A DNA stretch of 64,000 nucleotides. Source: Bacteroides sp. Lineage in GTDB: Bacteria; Bacteroidota; Bacteroidia; Bacteroidales; Bacteroidaceae. This document shows, piece by piece, positions 54,931 to 64,000 of this stretch. The translations under genes and the position numbers were made by a program. The DNA is taken from NCBI GenBank assembly GCA_022648295.1, contig JALCME010000009.1, positions 62,001 through 126,000 of the forward strand, written 5' to 3'. The notes beneath the pieces were generated by a model, which was given only the letters and a program-made list of their open reading frames with translations, was not told the origin of the DNA and made no database searches. Positions within the stretch are counted from its first letter, which is position 1; each line of letters opens with the position of its first letter.

Positions 54931-55941
54931 TCAATGAAATACAGGGCACTGGGCCTCAAGTGAAGGTGAATCGTTTTTTACTAATGGCCAATCCTCCTTC
55001 CATTCCACCCTATCGAGCATCAGTACACGCCCTCCGGGATTGGATTTGCTTACCGCATGATAAAATAACCAATCATTGCCTGCATCATCCGTTATTATTT
55101 CCGAATTATGTCCTGTTCCTACAAAAGCATCATTCTTATGGATCAGAATTACGCGATGGTTATCCATCATTTTCCCTCCATCCTTGTCAAGATAGGGACC
55201 AAATAGATTTTCAGAACGACCAACCACAGTTGTATAAGTACTCTTCAACCCTTCACAACAAGACCCTATCGAAGCAAAGAGATAATAATAACCACCTCTC
55301 TTACAAATATAAGTTCCCTCATAATCACTTCCGGCTATTTGTACAGGTTCCTCACCTCTCTTAATAGAGCGTCCATCATCCGTCAACTCCACCCCATAAA
55401 TGCCATGAAAACTACCCCAGAAAAGATACTTTTTCCCATTATCTTCAATATAAAAAGGGTCTATTGAGTTCTGCACATTAATCTCACTACTGATGAAAAG
55501 CTTGCCTTGATCCTGAAATGGTCCTTCCGGTCTATCTGCTATAGCACAACCTATTCCACAAGTCCACTCGGCACCCCAAACCGACATTGAATAATAAAGT
55601 ACATAATGATTACCTATCTTATTGATGTCGGGTGCCCACAATCCACCTCCTTCTACAAAGTTGGGACGTGTTTGATTAGTGAAAGCCGTTCCAACAAACT
55701 CCCAATGAATCAAATCTTTTGATCGATGAATAGGCAGATTTCTAATGTCTTCTGTGGCATACAAATAAAAATAGCCATCGCCACCCTTGATAACAGAAGG
55801 ATCCGGAAGGCTATAATTTATTACCGGATTTTTATAAGAATTATCTCTATTATCAAAGATCTTTTCCATTTTGAAAGAAGAATAAGCTATAAGAGAAATA
55901 AATAAAATAGCTAAGCTAAAAATTGTTTTCTTAATATTCAT
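54931..55941 (-). CDS. GH43 glycoside hydrolase, copy 1 (PUL2)
   Basis: A 336-residue exported protein with one N-terminal hydrophobic signal and no clear lipobox. Five-bladed propeller with the catalytic Asp in LPDPSVIKG, the pKa-modulating Asp in WAPDINKIG, and the acid Glu in SDYEGTYI. VGTGHNSEII is the conserved GH43 His motif. An arabinofuranosidase or arabinanase-type activity is likely. It is a paralogue of the enzyme at 56434, sharing SSEI(N/D)V(Q/R)NSIDP and STYTTVVGRS. Confidence 0.87.
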   Translation of the reverse strand: MNIKKTIFSLAILFISLIAYSSFKMEKIFDNRDNSYKNPVINYSLPDPSVIKGGDGYFYLYATEDIRNLPIHRSKDLIHWEFVGTAFTNQTRPNFVEGGGLWAPDINKIGNHYVLYYSMSVWGAEWTCGIGCAIADRPEGPFQDQGKLFISSEINVQNSIDPFYIEDNGKKYLFWGSFHGIYGVELTDDGRSIKRGEEPVQIAGSDYEGTYICKRGGYYYLFASIGSCCEGLKSTYTTVVGRSENLFGPYLDKDGGKMMDNHRVILIHKNDAFVGTGHNSEIITDDAGNDWLFYHAVSKSNPGGRVLMLDRVEWKEDWPLVKNDSPSLEAQCPVFH

Positions 55942-56433
55942 ATTAACATTAAATTACTTCACATATACAAAACATAATATAGGCGCAAATTCTTTCCAAT
56001 TTTACCGGAAAAGACAAGCTTTCTCATGAAATAAAATATAAGTAAAATAGCCCTCATATTTAGATGCATATTTCTTGTTCCTAAATTGAAGATGTTAAAA
56101 GGCTTAATGGCATAAAACATCCCCGTTACAATAGGCTGTAGCGGGGATATTTTGTCATCTTTGAAGCTCTTGATACATCCTCTAAAATACTAATATCTGA
56201 TACTTTCACTTTTCAGAAAAAGATATCTTCTTCATGATCTTTCAGGTGAAAGAGTCTTGCATGGCATATACATCTATCTTTAATTCTCTAACTTAATGTT
56301 GAGATCCTATTAACTCTATAGGAAAAGAGTACAACAATCAAATTTTAGAGTTTCAATAGAAGCCTCTTTCTGCAGACGAAAAGACCAAGCCAAAGAAGAT
56401 ATCTCCACGCACCGTTACTTGCGCTCACCAATT
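55942..56433. other. Gap between the two GH43 genes
   Basis: 492 bases without a gene I can support. It contains a hairpin at 56119-56148; the rest is AT-rich with no motif I can name. Such a long gap inside a PUL suggests that the distal genes have their own promoter. Confidence 0.5.
56119..56148 (-). terminator. Hairpin between GH43 genes
   Basis: ATCCCCG / CGGGGAT with inner ACA / TGT, flanked by AAAAC and ATTTTG. Probably terminates transcription from the upstream GH43 gene on the minus strand. Confidence 0.6.
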
Positions 56434-57465
56434 CTATTCGCAAACAGGGGATTCTGCTTCACTTGACGGACTATCATTGGCTATTTTAGGCCACCCATCC
56501 TCCCAGATAATCTTATCAATCATCAGATAACGTCCTTTATCAGGAGTATGTCTATCATAACTATGATACAATATCCATTCAGTTCCTTCACTATCTTGAA
56601 TTATTTCAGAATTATGTCCAGGCCCCACAAAACGATCATTCGCCTTAATTAATACCTCATAATTATTGTCAAGCATCTTTTTCCCTTTCTTATCCACATA
56701 TGGTCCCAACAAAGAGGTCGAACGTCCAACAACTGTAGTATAAGTACTCAACATAGCACTACAGCATGCACCAACAGACGCAAATAAATAGTAATAGTCG
56801 CCCCGTTTATGAATGTATGCTGCTTCAAAGGCATTACCTGCAACTTGTACCTTCTCAGTTCTAGCCGTTGCAAGATCAGGAAATGCCCTCATGCCATCAT
56901 TCGAAAGTTTCACAGCATAAAGACCATTGAAACTGCCCCAGAACAGCCATTTCTGGCCATTTTCTTCAAAGAAGCAAGGATCAATAGAATTTCTTACATC
57001 AATTTCAGAAGAAGTGAACAACTTTCCTTTACCGTCCACAGACCTGTCCAGTTTAAAAGGCCCTTCAGGAGTATCGGCATAAGCTATTCCAATACCAGCA
57101 GTCGCAGGCTTCCCCATAGCAGACATTGCATAATATAGTACGTACTTGTCACCAATCTTTTCAATATCAGGTGCCCATACAGCAGCTCCACTTTCCGTAA
57201 CAAACGAAGGTTTCGTCGAAAACATTGGTCCCACATCTGCCCAATGAATCAAGTCTTCAGATTTATGAATAATTGTATTTGTACAATACACGTAAAATAA
57301 CTGATCATCTACTTTCAAAACAGAGGGGTCTGCTGAACTAAAATCAGTTAACGGATTCGAATAAGGGTGAACAAACATTTCCTTTCCTGTTCTATCTCTG
57401 TCAGAACAGGATATTAACCCTCCTATGAGAGTAAGAGTTAATAATATATAGCTTATTTTATTCAT
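56434..57465 (-). CDS. GH43 glycoside hydrolase lipoprotein, copy 2 (PUL2)
   Basis: A 343-residue lipoprotein (lipobox GLISC followed by SDRDR). Propeller residues: Asp in SADPSVLKVD, Asp in WAPDIEKIG, Glu in NAFEAAYIHKRG, and VGPGHNSEII. The start ATG overlaps the stop of the SusD gene by one base (TAATG), so translation is coupled. It is related to the GH43 at 54931, but only this copy has a clear lipobox, which hints at surface versus periplasmic division of labour. Confidence 0.88.
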   Translation of the reverse strand: MNKISYILLTLTLIGGLISCSDRDRTGKEMFVHPYSNPLTDFSSADPSVLKVDDQLFYVYCTNTIIHKSEDLIHWADVGPMFSTKPSFVTESGAAVWAPDIEKIGDKYVLYYAMSAMGKPATAGIGIAYADTPEGPFKLDRSVDGKGKLFTSSEIDVRNSIDPCFFEENGQKWLFWGSFNGLYAVKLSNDGMRAFPDLATARTEKVQVAGNAFEAAYIHKRGDYYYLFASVGACCSAMLSTYTTVVGRSTSLLGPYVDKKGKKMLDNNYEVLIKANDRFVGPGHNSEIIQDSEGTEWILYHSYDRHTPDKGRYLMIDKIIWEDGWPKIANDSPSSEAESPVCE

Positions 57466-59264
57466 TATTTTATAGGTATATTATTTTCTGCGCCATCATA
57501 ACCAATATTTTGATTAATATGCCCCTGCGTATTAGATTCAATAGCATCTTGAGGTATAGGCCAAAGTACATGATACGGATCCATCACAAAAGCATTCGTT
57601 GAGTAATAGTATTGTGCTGAGAAGAAGTTATTTTTTTCCATAATGCGATCATAGTACCAATTCTTTTTTGAAAAATTTTCTAAAGAATATCCATCCAAGC
57701 CCTTTTTTGCTTTCAAAAAAGCAATACGTGTTAATTCAGACTTACGATGTTCTTCTAAATACAATTCTCTAGCTCTTTCATCTAAAATATCATCCAACGT
57801 AACAGAGGGCAATTCTGGAGCTTTAGCCCGACGACGGATCGTATTCACATCTTCTTTAGCCAAATCTAACTTTCCTAGCCACCAATAGGCCTCTGCTCTC
57901 ATTAAATAAGTCTCGGCAAGACGGAATATATATTGATCTGTAAATCCACCCACTGGAACATTTCCTCCTGCCTTTATATCATCCTTATCAATTAATACTT
58001 TTACAATAGGAAATGAAAAATAACAGCGCATAGTATCAGTTATATAAGCAGGATCTACTGGCTTCCCAAAATACTTATCACTACCACCTTTTGAAGCGGG
58101 ACGATTATAGTAAATCCGAGACTTATCAAACCAATTATTCGAGTTATGCCTCAAATCATTGCCACAATTACCCCACAACTCATATTGAGCATAGTTTGTC
58201 GGACGTATCTTAGCAAGCCCCCTACCTAAATTCTCTAATTCTTCATATCCATCATAAATACCTGATGCATCTGTCGTCCCTTGCTTTCCATCCGGTGTTT
58301 TTACTTTACTTCCCGCATGCCACTGAGGACAGAAATTACGTTTACGATTTGAACCTCCCGGAGAAGAACATCCTTCCAGACCAAAGTCCTCTTGCCGTAC
58401 CAGAATCGCCTCTGCATTTTCAGCCAGACTAATATTTTCTTCTTGAAACAAGTCATTAAACACATCTTTGCTTCCGTCTGATGCATTGATACCAAAACGC
58501 TCTGTCATCAAATGCAATCCATAATTATCAATACACCGAGTCGTGGCGTCTACCGCTTCCTGAAAATCACCAGTACAAAGACATATTTTAGCCAACAGAT
58601 GTTCACCTGCTGCTCTATTTACACAACCGCGAGATACTTCTCTAGGCAACCATTGCACGGCAAATTCCATATCCTTTTTCATATGCTCCAGAATGGTATC
58701 TCGAGAAACTGTATAAAAATCCAGCTTAGGTTCAGTGATCTCCTCCAATATCAAAGGCAAATCTCCAAATTGGTTGACTAACAAATAATACCAGTATGCA
58801 CGATGAAAGTAACCTTCCGCCAGAATTGCATTCTTCTCTTCTTCAGTAGCAATATCCGATGCCTCAGGCACACGGCTAATTACCGTATTAGCATACTTAA
58901 TGCCATTCCATCCGAAAATCCAATAACGAAGGTGCAGATATGCATTAGTAGTAGGAGTTAATTGAGTCTCCATATTATGGATTTCTTTAGTTTCAGGACC
59001 TCCCATTACTGCCAGATCTGACCATGCATATTCATATACAGCAAATGTCTCACAGTTTCCTGAATTAAAAGCATCTCCAAACCATTCAAAATTCAGTTGC
59101 TTCCGACATAGACGAAGTAAAGTTTCCAGTCCATCTTCATCAACAAAAGTATTCTCTGGCGTTAAAAAAGACATCGGTTTTGGTTCAAGATCCACACAAG
59201 ATGATAAACTTGTAGCTATTAAACAGACAGCTAAACCTTTCAGTATATATTTTGTTGTTTTCAT
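57465..59264 (-). CDS. SusD-like glycan-binding lipoprotein (PUL2)
   Basis: A 599-residue RagB/SusD family protein with lipobox SLSSC followed by VDLEPKP. Landmarks are AEGYFHRAYWYYLLVNQFGDLPLI, AETYLMRAEAYWWLG, VNTIRRRA, DILDERARELYLEEHRKSELTRI and the C-terminal WPIPQDAIESN. It partners the SusC encoded 31 bases upstream. Confidence 0.93.
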   Translation of the reverse strand: MKTTKYILKGLAVCLIATSLSSCVDLEPKPMSFLTPENTFVDEDGLETLLRLCRKQLNFEWFGDAFNSGNCETFAVYEYAWSDLAVMGGPETKEIHNMETQLTPTTNAYLHLRYWIFGWNGIKYANTVISRVPEASDIATEEEKNAILAEGYFHRAYWYYLLVNQFGDLPLILEEITEPKLDFYTVSRDTILEHMKKDMEFAVQWLPREVSRGCVNRAAGEHLLAKICLCTGDFQEAVDATTRCIDNYGLHLMTERFGINASDGSKDVFNDLFQEENISLAENAEAILVRQEDFGLEGCSSPGGSNRKRNFCPQWHAGSKVKTPDGKQGTTDASGIYDGYEELENLGRGLAKIRPTNYAQYELWGNCGNDLRHNSNNWFDKSRIYYNRPASKGGSDKYFGKPVDPAYITDTMRCYFSFPIVKVLIDKDDIKAGGNVPVGGFTDQYIFRLAETYLMRAEAYWWLGKLDLAKEDVNTIRRRAKAPELPSVTLDDILDERARELYLEEHRKSELTRIAFLKAKKGLDGYSLENFSKKNWYYDRIMEKNNFFSAQYYYSTNAFVMDPYHVLWPIPQDAIESNTQGHINQNIGYDGAENNIPIK

Positions 59265-59295
59265 TTAAATATTTTTTACGATTTATTTTATCACA

Positions 59296-62200
59296 TTACA
59301 AGGTCATATTAACTCCAAACGTCCAGATACGAGGGGTTACACCTTTAGTCGTCGGGTCAGAAGTTCTCCATTTTGATATTACAAATGCATTATCTACATT
59401 AAAACTTAGCTTTAAGTTATCAATCATGAGTCTCTTTATAAACTTCTTAGGAAATGTATAAGTCAATGCCATATTCTGCATTTTAACATAATTCCTTTTC
59501 TTATAAATATTTACTGTAGGGTTTGAGCAATCAGCGCCTAAACGGGCATATTCACTGTTAGGGCTCCATGGAGTCCAGTATTCTGTCCAAACAGAGTTGG
59601 AAGAATAGAAAAAACGGTTATCTTCATTTCTTGCCAAATTATCCACACCCAAGTAATCAAATTCACCTCTAAGAAGAAAAGAAAAGTCAATGCAATCAAA
59701 CAAACGCAAGTTACTCTGAATTGACATGCGATTACGCGGAGTGCTTGACCCCAACCATACTTTGTCATCTGTATTGATTACTCCATCTCCATTCACATCC
59801 AAGAGCTTAGGATCACCTGGCTGCTTACCATATTTCTCAGCTTCTGCTTCTTCACCAAACTGCCAAATTCCGATCCATTTATAATCAAGTATATCATAAA
59901 TGCCATGCCCAATGTACCAACCATTCTGCACATCATCATCCTCACGCTGCCCAATAATATTACCTTCTGTATCTATAACATCCACCATCTTCCCATACAA
60001 GTGTTTAATAGTATTTTTATTAGTAGAATAAATAAATGAAGTAGTCCAATATATTTTTTTAGGAATATTAATATTTACACTTGTCAAAGTCAATTCCACA
60101 CCTTTATTATTTATTTGTCCCAAATTTGCAGCAATACTACCATATCCGCTAATTTGTGGCATGGAACGATCCATTAACAAATTTGTTGTTTTGTTATGAT
60201 ATACATCTGCCGTACCATTCAATCTATTATTAAATAATCCAAAATCCAGTCCAACATTAAAAGCACTTGTTGTCTCCCATTTTAAATCACTGTTAGCTAA
60301 ACTTGAAGGATATACTGCTTTATCATTTATGCCATTCTCAATCGTATTTGTTATTGTCAAACGAGAAAAAGAAGCATAACGACCAATATCTCTGTTCCCA
60401 TTTTGACCCCAAGATAAGCGTAACTTCAAATTATCAAAAGGTTTCAATTGCTTCATGAACTTTTCCTCCGAAATACGCCAACCAATAGCAAATGCAGGAA
60501 AAACCCCATACGGATTATTTTGTCCAAATGCAGAGAATCCATCACGACGCACAGACGTTGTGAATAAATAACGATCCAATAAAGAATAATTCAAACGTGC
60601 TAGCAAACCATTGCCTGTCTGCATCTCATCATTAGAATTAACCACCGGATTAATACCTGCTTGAATTCCATGGTAACTTAAGGCACCATTAGGTTGAAAT
60701 CCTTCATTGTTTCCTTTGCTTTCCCATGATTGATATTTTTCTGCAGTATAAACAAATGTAGCATCTATATGATGAATATCACTAAATGTATGACTCCATT
60801 TCAACATGTTATCAACACTCCATTCATAATCAGAGAAATCTCGACGAGTTGATTCACCGCCAGACACAACACCGGGATGCACATCAGACGTAAAATAATA
60901 GTCTTTAAGCCAACCATAACGAACATTAAAATTTGTTTGAAAACTAAATCCATATGGAAGAGTCAGTTGCCCGTACACTGTCGATGTCAACGTTTGCACT
61001 CTATAATATTTATCATCAACGCTCCTTGACAATAAAGGATTCGTAACACGATTATCATTCCAGGGTCTCACTTTGATGCTCCCATCTTCTTCATATACAC
61101 TTGCAAAAGGACTCATCGCACTTGCCCCACCAGCATCTACACTAATTTGATCTGTCCCCTTGTTTGCGAATTGTGTGTTTAAACCGACTTTCAGCCACTT
61201 CGTGATATCTGTATCTAAATTAACGCGAGCTCTGACTGTACGAAACTGATCTCCTACTTGAACACCTTCATTATTTGTATAGCCTAAAGACATATAATAA
61301 TTAGTTTTTGGTGTTTTACCTGAAGCAGATACGTTATAATCTTGCCTCAACCCAGTCTGATAAACGAGGTCCTGCCAGTCTACAATCTTTCCTGCTTTAT
61401 AATTTTCTATTTCCAAGGGATCAAACCCCAAACGAGTCATCCACGTTTCCACATAATCTCCCGAAAAAGAAGAATCGTAGTTTGCCCACTGTTCCTGAGT
61501 CACACCTTCCGGCAGATAATTCGGATTATCATAATAACCTGTTTCATGCTGCTGACTATTCGGCAAGAAGTAATCAATACTCTTCCAGTAATCTGAGCGT
61601 CTTTGAATATACTGCTCTGCAGTAGGCAATTTCGGCAAAAACTGTGCTTGCGTCGCACCTATTTTTGCACTGATATTAATTATTGGTTTATCAGTATTAC
61701 CTCTTTTCGTAGTAATCATAATAACTCCTGCCGAACCTTTAGCACCATATATGGCAGTGGAACTCGCGTCTTTCAACACATCCATACTCTCAATGTCATT
61801 AGGATTAATATCGGCAATATTTCCATAAAAGATGACGCCATCCAAAACAATTAAAGGAGACGTAGAAGCTTTCAATGAAGCAGGTCCACGAACTTCAATT
61901 GAACCACCACCTGCCGCACTACTTGAAGGGCTAATATTAACGCCAGCAATACTTCCAGTCAAGAAATCAACAAGATTTGTTGCAACTCTACCCTCCATTA
62001 CCTCCTTGCCTATATGAGCGACAGAGCCTGTAACATCCTTTTTTTTCATCGTACCATAACCAACTACTACTACTTCATCCAGCAACTCGTTATCTTCAAC
62101 TAATGTAACATCCAACTTTGTCATGTTAGCATCAATTGTTTTTTCAACCATTTTATATCCAATAAATGTATATATCAAAATGGCTTTTTTTCGAGGTATT

Positions 62201-62418
62201 TTTAGAACATACCGGCCTTCCATATCAGTAATAGTACCTAAGGCAGCGTTACCTTTTACTGTTACATTAACTCCAATTACAGGCTCTCCAGAATTATCTT
62301 TCACTAGTCCTGTAATAGTTTTAGCAGATTGGGCCTGAGCACCAATTACAGAAATTAAGAAAAATAATAATATCCCAATTTTCAAATTAGAAAAGGAACT
62401 AAGAATCTTTTGCTTCAT
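59296..62418 (-). CDS. SusC/RagA TonB-dependent transporter (PUL2)
   Basis: A 1040-residue outer-membrane transporter: signal peptide ending IGAQA/QS, carboxypeptidase D regulatory-like domain (ITGLVKDNSGEPVIGVNV), DEVVVVGYGTMKKKDVTGSV, plug (IEVRGPASLKAS, PLIVLDGVIF) and barrel ending RIWTFGVNMTL. The N-terminus follows the standard SusC layout with no extra anti-sigma interaction domain, so it is not regulated by a transenvelope ECF-sigma switch. Confidence 0.95.
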   Translation of the reverse strand: MKQKILSSFSNLKIGILLFFLISVIGAQAQSAKTITGLVKDNSGEPVIGVNVTVKGNAALGTITDMEGRYVLKIPRKKAILIYTFIGYKMVEKTIDANMTKLDVTLVEDNELLDEVVVVGYGTMKKKDVTGSVAHIGKEVMEGRVATNLVDFLTGSIAGVNISPSSSAAGGGSIEVRGPASLKASTSPLIVLDGVIFYGNIADINPNDIESMDVLKDASSTAIYGAKGSAGVIMITTKRGNTDKPIINISAKIGATQAQFLPKLPTAEQYIQRRSDYWKSIDYFLPNSQQHETGYYDNPNYLPEGVTQEQWANYDSSFSGDYVETWMTRLGFDPLEIENYKAGKIVDWQDLVYQTGLRQDYNVSASGKTPKTNYYMSLGYTNNEGVQVGDQFRTVRARVNLDTDITKWLKVGLNTQFANKGTDQISVDAGGASAMSPFASVYEEDGSIKVRPWNDNRVTNPLLSRSVDDKYYRVQTLTSTVYGQLTLPYGFSFQTNFNVRYGWLKDYYFTSDVHPGVVSGGESTRRDFSDYEWSVDNMLKWSHTFSDIHHIDATFVYTAEKYQSWESKGNNEGFQPNGALSYHGIQAGINPVVNSNDEMQTGNGLLARLNYSLLDRYLFTTSVRRDGFSAFGQNNPYGVFPAFAIGWRISEEKFMKQLKPFDNLKLRLSWGQNGNRDIGRYASFSRLTITNTIENGINDKAVYPSSLANSDLKWETTSAFNVGLDFGLFNNRLNGTADVYHNKTTNLLMDRSMPQISGYGSIAANLGQINNKGVELTLTSVNINIPKKIYWTTSFIYSTNKNTIKHLYGKMVDVIDTEGNIIGQREDDDVQNGWYIGHGIYDILDYKWIGIWQFGEEAEAEKYGKQPGDPKLLDVNGDGVINTDDKVWLGSSTPRNRMSIQSNLRLFDCIDFSFLLRGEFDYLGVDNLARNEDNRFFYSSNSVWTEYWTPWSPNSEYARLGADCSNPTVNIYKKRNYVKMQNMALTYTFPKKFIKRLMIDNLKLSFNVDNAFVISKWRTSDPTTKGVTPRIWTFGVNMTL

Positions 62419-62960
62419 AATATTAAATTTTAGAACACTTAAATTTCAAAAGGTTATTTTCCAGCTTTCAAGCAAGACAAAATTAGATATTAAAAAAAAA
62501 AATTAATATAACTACTTTCTCTAAAAAAAGAAGAAACGTCCCATTTTTGCCTAAAAGAAAGGTTAGAATATCTACATGACACAATAGTTCTAAAAAAAGG
62601 AATTAATGTACTACCACCGCTTATATAAATTTTAAATATACTTAGAATAAAAAGACTAAAGTGCTCAATATACTAAGGAGAGGAAGTAGACATGTGGTTA
62701 CTTTTACTTAAAAAATTTTGCTTTAAACATCCCGAGACTTTTCCAAGGGAATAGTGATAGAAGAATTAGAGAAATTTCTTCTAATGCTACCAAGTTGTTA
62801 TTAGACAGGATACAAAACTACCGTGTAACGGAAAACTTTTTCATCACACGGTCATCATACTTACCTCGACTCGCTAACACCCGAAAATGCTTGTTAGCAC
62901 CAATAGTGATGGAATGATGTCAAACCATGCAGTATTTATATTCATATTATAAATAAAAAG
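62419..62960. other. Gap between GH115 and SusC (PUL2)
   Basis: 542 bases without a gene. It holds a possible minus-strand -7 box (TAATTTTG, 62478-62485, 59 bases before the SusC ATG), a weak hairpin CCGTGT / ACACGG (62821-62851) and a hairpin GCTAACA / TGTTAGC (62873-62898) that could end the GH115 transcript. Confidence 0.5.
62873..62898 (-). terminator. Possible terminator after GH115
   Basis: A 7-bp inverted repeat GCTAACA / TGTTAGC with a 12-base loop, about 60 bases after the GH115 stop on the minus strand. There is no T run, so this is a weak call. Confidence 0.35.
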
Positions 62961-64000
62961 CTACTTCACCATCGTTGACTCAGGCCCCATATACGATCTT
63001 TGCATGCCACCAAAATCCAATACTATTTTTTGTAGTACCGTACCGGGATCCCCACATATCACTTTTAATGTATGCTTACCCGGTTTATTAATATGCAATG
63101 TTGTTTTATTGATCCGACAATTCTTCAACACACTTTCATACCATATTTGGGCATACTCGAAAGAAGAAGTCGAAGGATTCATCACTGGCCCGTCGTCAAT
63201 ACATACGCCGTATTTAGTTTCTATATTTGTGCTCTCATGACCAGCAAACCCCTGATCACTGCTTAATGTGAATGTAGGCAAAACATACGTATATACATCA
63301 ACCGAACCTTGTTCGAATGTATAGAAGTCATATTCCACACGAGGTGTTTCTCTGCCGGCAGTTCTTTGAACGGGTGCTATAGGATTACCCAATTGCACCG
63401 AAGTGTTCTCAAATCCTAAATTGGGGATTGTTTTAATTTCAATCGCTTTGTTCTCAATTTTTCTGCTAAAATCGGCTGCATTTATAGATACATATCCGTT
63501 ATGTTCCACAAATAAAGAATCCATTTGCGCGAGTGAAGGAGAGGAAGGGTTGAATACGGAAACATATATTTTATCTTCTCCTGTATTTTCTCCTTTAATA
63601 TTGATTATTCCTGAAACCCGTTCACCGACCGGGACCTTATCCCAGTCAACAGAGACCCAAATACGATCCTCCAAGGCTGTAGTACCCTTCTTTTTATTAA
63701 GAATAATCCAATCAGCAGAGGTGGAAAGATTCCATTTTAAAGCAGAAGCTCCCTTATTAAATATATCGAAATAATAAGATTGACGAAGATAGGTATTAAA
63801 TGCCGGTAATAAATGGAAACTGCTTTTTCCTTTCATAACATCTTCTCCTTCAGCCTCTATGCCCAGAGATGGTGATAACGGCAAATCAATCGTATTCAGT
63901 TTAGGCAATTCAAAATAGGAAGCAGCAAAACCTTGTTTTGTTGTCATTACCGGATTCCATTTATGATTCAATAATGAATTATAACCTTGGGTTATGATTT
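62961..64000 (-). CDS. GH115 alpha-glucuronidase-type enzyme, C-terminal part
   Basis: The minus-strand frame is open to the right edge (residues before the listed Met-like codon read ITQGYNSLL), so only the C-terminal 346 or so residues are present. Landmarks of the GH115 C-terminal region are SYYFDIFNKGASALKW, WVSVDWDKVP, a VFNP followed by GYVSINAADFSRK, VEYDFYTF, and DPGTVLQKIVLDFGG then SYMGPESTMV. GH115 enzymes remove 4-O-methyl-glucuronic or glucuronic acid from xylan-type or other glycans. The catalytic half lies outside the window. Confidence 0.8.
   Translation of the reverse strand, partial: IITQGYNSLLNHKWNPVMTTKQGFAASYFELPKLNTIDLPLSPSLGIEAEGEDVMKGKSSFHLLPAFNTYLRQSYYFDIFNKGASALKWNLSTSADWIILNKKKGTTALEDRIWVSVDWDKVPVGERVSGIINIKGENTGEDKIYVSVFNPSSPSLAQMDSLFVEHNGYVSINAADFSRKIENKAIEIKTIPNLGFENTSVQLGNPIAPVQRTAGRETPRVEYDFYTFEQGSVDVYTYVLPTFTLSSDQGFAGHESTNIETKYGVCIDDGPVMNPSTSSFEYAQIWYESVLKNCRINKTTLHINKPGKHTLKVICGDPGTVLQKIVLDFGGMQRSYMGPESTMVK

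Overview
The window is a Bacteroides-type chromosome segment (order Bacteroidales). The evidence is low GC, SusC/SusD pairs with lipoprotein glycosidases, an S46 dipeptidyl-peptidase, DUF4348/DUF2851/DUF3244/DUF6377-type proteins, and repeated TAnnTTTG promoter -7 boxes (often TATCTTTG) ahead of genes. I see no rRNA, tRNA or CRISPR array. No intact mobile element is present, only the degraded tail of an IS110-type transposase near 29.3-29.5 kb.

Layout. 0-2.6 kb: a truncated secreted protein, possibly a polysaccharide lyase, opposite a beta-propeller glycosidase, then a DUF4348 protein. 2.7-7.9 kb: DUF2851 protein divergent from a dapB-lepB-lepB2-wbqC run; the second signal peptidase has lost its catalytic residues. 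8.0-10.0 kb: mannonate oxidoreductase plus uxuA (hexuronate catabolism). 10.4-11.7 kb: a translationally coupled beta-barrel and DUF2846-like pair. 12.0-25.6 kb (minus strand): a complete polysaccharide utilisation locus: sensor/regulator, SusC, SusD, GH30 lipoprotein, surface glycan-binding lipoprotein with a duplicated module, GH5 and GH3. The gene order matches what I recall of the characterised 1,6-beta-glucan (fungal cell wall) locus of B. thetaiotaomicron, with an extra GH5.

25.7-28.8 kb: a DUF5009 acyltransferase-like membrane protein, queH, a structured repeat-rich intergenic stretch and a small lipoprotein. 29.2-33.6 kb is the most unusual part: IS110 remnant, a membrane-anchored TPR/HTH regulator, a small DUF3244 protein, a lipoprotein that aligns with domains 1-3 of cholesterol-dependent cytolysins (CDC-like) and carries a putative surface-export signal, and an outer-membrane beta-barrel. 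A second regulator plus DUF3244 pair lies at 50.5-52.7 kb in the same order, and the two DUF3244 genes share a promoter-proximal sequence. I regard this as the best candidate for an undescribed system.

33.7-50.4 kb is mostly housekeeping: M16 peptidase, arabinose-5-phosphate isomerase and sugar kinase, secreted tyrosine phosphatase, DEAD-box helicase, oxyR-ahpC, DPP7-like S46 peptidase, ruvB-flippase-DUF389 operon, AlkD-like protein, SpmAB fusion, ybeY. 52.8-64.0 kb (minus strand) is a second PUL: partial GH115, SusC, SusD, two related GH43 enzymes and an unclassified alpha/alpha-toroid protein. It probably targets a glucuronic acid- and arabinose-decorated plant glycan. All assignments come from reading the sequence; no database search was run.
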